DNA of 64,000 nucleotides from Segatella copri DSM 18205. GTDB lineage: Bacteria > Bacteroidota > Bacteroidia > Bacteroidales > Bacteroidaceae. A program made the translations under genes and the position numbers. The notes beneath the pieces were generated by a model. The model was given only the letters and a program-made list of their open reading frames with translations, did not search any database and was not told where the DNA came from. The stretch covers positions 2,923,501 to 2,987,500 of the forward strand of contig NZ_CP102288.1 of assembly GCF_025151535.1 (NCBI RefSeq), in the 5' to 3' direction. Within the stretch, counting starts at the first letter, position 1. The number at the start of each line of letters is the position of its first letter. This document shows positions 60,850-64,000 of the stretch, one piece after another.

Positions 60850-62424
60850 TTAGAAATCGAGGGTAATACCCTTCTCGTCAATCTTCTTATATGTCTTGTC
60901 GTTGACAGTTACATTCTTTGAGTTCTTGGCATCGAAGGTGTGGGTCTTTGCACTTACCTTGATGTTCTCAAGTTTCACGCCATCGGTACGGTTGATGACA
61001 ATACCCTGCTGGGCATTGTTTACCTCCATATCCTTGATGTGGATATTGCTTACCGGCATCTCTGGGAGACCGTTGAAGTAAGCTGCACGACGGGCTGTGC
61101 GGCAGATGACATGATTGATGTCGATATTGCGGAAGCAAGGTGTTGTCTCGTCTACCTTGAACTTCTGTACCTTCTGGCTCTTAGCCTCATCGCCATCGTT
61201 GAGAACCTCAACGGCAGACTTGCCACCGTAGTAAAGGTCGAAGGTGATGACATCTGTCTGAATATCAAACATAGACATGTTGTCGATGTAGATATTCTCT
61301 ACTATACCACCACGACCGCGGGTACTCTTGAAACGGAGACCTACATCGGTGCCGAGGAACTGGCAGTCGCTCACCTTGATATTCTTTACACCACCGCTCA
61401 TCTCGCTACCAACAACGAAACCGCCATGACCCTTGAATACGGTACAGCCGTTTACGATGACATTCTCGCAAGGAATGCCGCGCTTTCTTCCGTCAGCATC
61501 CTTACCGCTCTTGATACAGATACCGTCATCGCCTACATCGAAAGTAGAGTTGACGATAAGTGCATTCTTGCAGCTCTCCAGGTCAAGACCGTCACCATTC
61601 TGAGCGTATGAAGGGTTGCGAACCAATACATCTTCTATAAGAACGTTCTCGCACATCAGCGGATGGATGTTCCATGCAGGTGAATTCTGGAAGATGACAC
61701 CATTAAGCCAAACGTTCTTGCAGTTTACGAGACTGATCATTACAGGGCGGAGGAAACGCTTGATCTCATTCCATTCTTCTTCTGAAGCTGGAGTTTTAGG
61801 CACATTCATGTTGGCACTGTTGTCTGCCTTCAATGCACCTTCTGATGGGAACCAGTAATCGGCTCTCTTGAATGCACCGCCACGTGAAGTAATCTGCTTC
61901 CACTGTGCAGCGGTAACCTTCTGCTTCTTCAATGGGCGCCAGTATTCTCCGTTTCCGTCAATGCAACCTTGACCGGTAATTGCCACGTTGGTAAGATGAT
62001 GACCTGAGATAGGCGACTGGCAGCGGCGTGTATCCAGACCCTCGAACGATGTTTCTATAAAAGGGTAGAGGGCATCGTCTGGTGAGAAAAGGATAACAGC
62101 ACCTTTTTCGAGATGCAGGTTGATGTTGCTCTTCAATACGATAGGACCTGTGAACCATACGCCCTGTGGAACGATGAGTTTACCGCCGCCTTTCTGAGTC
62201 AGCGCATCGATAGCCTTGGCAAAGGCTGTGGTACAGAGAGAAGAGCCATCGCCAATAGCACCAAAGTCTTTGAGATTTACCTCATTGGCTGGGAATTGCG
62301 GACGAGTCACCTTCTCCATCTGGAATGGTAGATTTTCGTAAAGAGCATCATACTTCTTGATGTCTGTTGCCTGGGCACTTAGCGCCAACAAGCAAGCACA
62401 TACCATGCTAAAAAATTTCTTCAT
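60850..62424 (-). CDS. GH28 polygalacturonase (secreted)
   Basis: A 524-residue pectinase with a signal peptide (MKKFFSMVCACLLALSAQA). The beta-helix family motifs are all present: NGDGLDLESC (about 281-290), the catalytic pair VGDDGICIKSG (about 300-310), FKGHGGFVVGSEMSGG (about 334-349) and LRFKSTRGRGG (about 365-375). KDFGAIGDG near residue 55 is the usual start of the fold. It should hydrolyse polygalacturonate in the periplasm or at the surface. It stands just upstream of the SusC/SusD unit, pointing to pectin as the substrate of the locus. Confidence 0.93.
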   Translation of the reverse strand: MKKFFSMVCACLLALSAQATDIKKYDALYENLPFQMEKVTRPQFPANEVNLKDFGAIGDGSSLCTTAFAKAIDALTQKGGGKLIVPQGVWFTGPIVLKSNINLHLEKGAVILFSPDDALYPFIETSFEGLDTRRCQSPISGHHLTNVAITGQGCIDGNGEYWRPLKKQKVTAAQWKQITSRGGAFKRADYWFPSEGALKADNSANMNVPKTPASEEEWNEIKRFLRPVMISLVNCKNVWLNGVIFQNSPAWNIHPLMCENVLIEDVLVRNPSYAQNGDGLDLESCKNALIVNSTFDVGDDGICIKSGKDADGRKRGIPCENVIVNGCTVFKGHGGFVVGSEMSGGVKNIKVSDCQFLGTDVGLRFKSTRGRGGIVENIYIDNMSMFDIQTDVITFDLYYGGKSAVEVLNDGDEAKSQKVQKFKVDETTPCFRNIDINHVICRTARRAAYFNGLPEMPVSNIHIKDMEVNNAQQGIVINRTDGVKLENIKVSAKTHTFDAKNSKNVTVNDKTYKKIDEKGITLDF

Positions 62425-62471
62425 CTATTTTTTCGGTTTGTTGGGTTATTATATATAAGTTATTTCTTCTG

Positions 62472-62479
62472 CAAAGATA
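62472..62479 (-). promoter_or_regulatory. TATCTTTG promoter of the polygalacturonase gene
   Basis: It is a TAnnTTTG match on the minus strand, 47 bases before the ATG at 62424. Confidence 0.55.
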
Positions 62480-62661
62480 AGTATTATCTTTTGAAAAGCC
62501 AAAAATAGAAAGACTTATTCTAAAGAAATCGCTGTAAACGTTTTCGTGAAGTGGGGGGTATGATAAGATATAAGCGGATATATAATGATGTTATAAGTGC
62601 ATATATAATAATAAGGTATATAAACGAAAAAAGGAGAGAAGTGAACTTCTCTCCATCTTGG

Positions 62662-62743
62662 TACCCAGACCCGGGATCGAACCGGGATGGATTGCTCCAC
62701 TGGTGTTTGAGACCAGCGCGTCTACCGATTCCGCCATCTGGGC
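62662..62743 (-). tRNA. tRNA-Leu (CAA)
   Basis: An 82-base class II tRNA on the minus strand: acceptor GCCCAGA/TCTGGGT, anticodon stem CTGGT/ACCAG with loop CTCAAAC giving CAA, an extra arm, and T-loop GTTCGATCC between CCGG-type stems. Confidence 0.93.
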
Positions 62744-62770
62744 AAATACCACTTAGCTTATTTGCGGTTG

Positions 62771-62778
62771 CAAAGGTA
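62771..62778 (-). promoter_or_regulatory. TACCTTTG promoter of tRNA-Leu
   Basis: It is a TAnnTTTG match on the minus strand, 27 bases before the tRNA 5' end at 62743. Confidence 0.5.
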
Positions 62779-62972
62779 CTAATAATTTTTGAACTGACAA
62801 ACTTTTTGGGAACTTTTTTTTCGAAAAATGCATTTTTGATGCAGAAACATTAAATTTTTGTTGTTTTTATAGTCCACTTTATTAAATTTCAAGAAAATCT
62901 TTGGCACTTTCACGGATAATCACTAACTTTACAGATGAATTTAGAAAACCAACAAAATATTAGACTCAAGAT

Positions 62973-64000
62973 ATGAAGAGTAACGGAAATAATTATTGTG
63001 TGATATTGGCAGGAGGTAAGGGCCGCAGACTTTGGCCTTGCAGCCGCAGCAACTATCCGAAGCAGTTTGTCGACTTCTTTGGAGTGGGGCGCACCCAGCT
63101 TCAGCAAACCTTTGACCGTATGGCAAAGATCGTGCCTGCCGACCATATATTTATCAACACAAATGAAGAATATGTTCAACTGGTAAAGGAACAGTTGCCT
63201 GAGGTTCCTGCAGAACGAATATTGGCGGAACCTATTCATCGCAATACGGCACCTAGCATGGCATGGGCCAATCATCGCATCTCGATGCTCAATCCTGATG
63301 CCTGCATCATCGCCACTCCTTCGGATCAGGCTATCTTCAATGAAGATGCTTTCCGGGAAAACGTATTGGAAGGTCTGGCTTTTGTGGCAGAACATGACCG
63401 TTTCCTGACGATGGGTGTGAAACCAACCCGTCCTGAACCTGGATATGGATATATTCAGATGGGTGAAGCTATCGGCAACGGATTGTACAAGGTGCAGTCG
63501 TTTACAGAGAAACCGGAAAGAGAGTTTGCCAAGATTTTTGTAGAAAGTGGAGAGTTCTATTGGAATACGGGTTTATTCCTTTCTAATGTGAAGTATCTGC
63601 GTGAGTGTTTCTGCAAGATTCTGCCCCCTGTACTCCGTGATTACGATAAACAGTATCCCGAATTCAGTGTGGAGACTGAGAATGCATACATGAAAGAGAG
63701 CTTCTCTTCTTATCCTAATATATCAGTAGATTTCGGGATTCTTGACAAGCCTAGCAATGTCTATATGATGAAGTGTGACTTCGGATGGGCTGATTTGGGT
63801 ACCTGGCACAGTATCTACGAGGCGATGCAGAAGAGCAGCGATGACAACGTGGTGATTGACAGCGATGTGATGATGGAGAATTGTCACAACAATGTAATCA
63901 AGTTGCCTAAAGGAAAGCTGGCTGTATTGAACGGACTGGAAGGTTTCATAGTAGCCGAGAATGACAATGTATTGTTGATATGCAAGAAAGAAGATTCTTC
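62973..64000 (+). CDS. manC: Mannose-1-phosphate guanylyltransferase (partial at window end)
   Basis: The first 342 residues of a GDP-mannose pyrophosphorylase, starting MKSNGNNYCVILAGGKG; the gene runs off the window. The nucleotide-binding signature is ILAGGKGRRLWPCSRSNYPK (about 11-30); ILAEPIHRNTAPS (about 82-94) and FTEKPEREFAKIF (about 175-187) with FYWNTGLFLSN bind sugar and metal. It makes GDP-mannose for surface polysaccharides or GDP-fucose. TAACTTTA at 62924 may be its promoter. Confidence 0.9.
   Translation, partial: MKSNGNNYCVILAGGKGRRLWPCSRSNYPKQFVDFFGVGRTQLQQTFDRMAKIVPADHIFINTNEEYVQLVKEQLPEVPAERILAEPIHRNTAPSMAWANHRISMLNPDACIIATPSDQAIFNEDAFRENVLEGLAFVAEHDRFLTMGVKPTRPEPGYGYIQMGEAIGNGLYKVQSFTEKPEREFAKIFVESGEFYWNTGLFLSNVKYLRECFCKILPPVLRDYDKQYPEFSVETENAYMKESFSSYPNISVDFGILDKPSNVYMMKCDFGWADLGTWHSIYEAMQKSSDDNVVIDSDVMMENCHNNVIKLPKGKLAVLNGLEGFIVAENDNVLLICKKEDS

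Overview
The window comes from a Bacteroidota chromosome, most likely the Prevotella/Segatella group (Segatella copri-like). This is inferred from the SusC/SusD pair, sialate O-acetylesterase, DUF4369-type lipoprotein, pnp, suf and rimP-nusA-infB loci, the near absence of Shine-Dalgarno sequences, and many Bacteroidota-type promoters of the form TAnnTTTG. No database search was possible; names rest on motifs and family knowledge.

Positions 1 to about 17,710 are the right part of an integrated mobilizable element that starts before the window and appears to end at the 3' end of a tRNA-Met gene. Its plus-strand backbone holds an excisionase-type HTH protein, a winged-helix replication-type protein, a DnaC-like loader ATPase, a coiled-coil protein, a candidate oriT hairpin, a mobilization accessory protein and relaxase, a coiled-coil/membrane gene that looks frameshifted, and a ParA/ribbon-helix-helix pair. 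A shared hairpin terminator at 6632-6672 separates this from minus-strand cargo. The cargo has two transcription units. One is paralogue 1 - paralogue 2 - Pif1-like helicase with a helical-repeat tail - two-lobed retropepsin-like protease. The other is XRE regulator - 1,440-aa STAND-type NTPase resembling the SAMD9 family - WYL regulator, packed with gaps of 2 and 4 bases. A 38-aa membrane peptide lies between them. Two near-identical palindromes sit at matching distances upstream of the peptide promoter and the helicase-operon promoter. This cargo has the gene types and regulators of anti-phage or genome-conflict islands and is the best candidate here for an undescribed system. The stretch next to the tRNA has no intact gene but carries iteron-like GGTC repeats and a broken gene.

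From the tRNA-Met rightwards the window is ordinary chromosome: a Ca2+-type P-ATPase, ribF, a CPBP protease and a PP2C-like protein; then minus-strand sigma/anti-sigma genes, argB, speA, aroK, topA, a NUDIX hydrolase, a sialate O-acetylesterase and a thioredoxin-fold lipoprotein without a CxxC pair; then plus-strand pnp, two identical tRNA-Asn genes, an S41 protease, rimP-nusA-infB, sufBCD-sufS and rnhB.

The last part (50.7-62.4 kb, minus strand) is a small polysaccharide locus, probably for pectin: a beta-helix lipoprotein, a SusD-like lipoprotein, a SusC-like TonB receptor and a GH28 polygalacturonase. The SusC gene is split near its 5' end by a complete IS1182-like element (58106-60123), so the locus is probably inactive or impaired in this genome. 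A tRNA-Leu and the start of a mannose-1-phosphate guanylyltransferase gene close the window.
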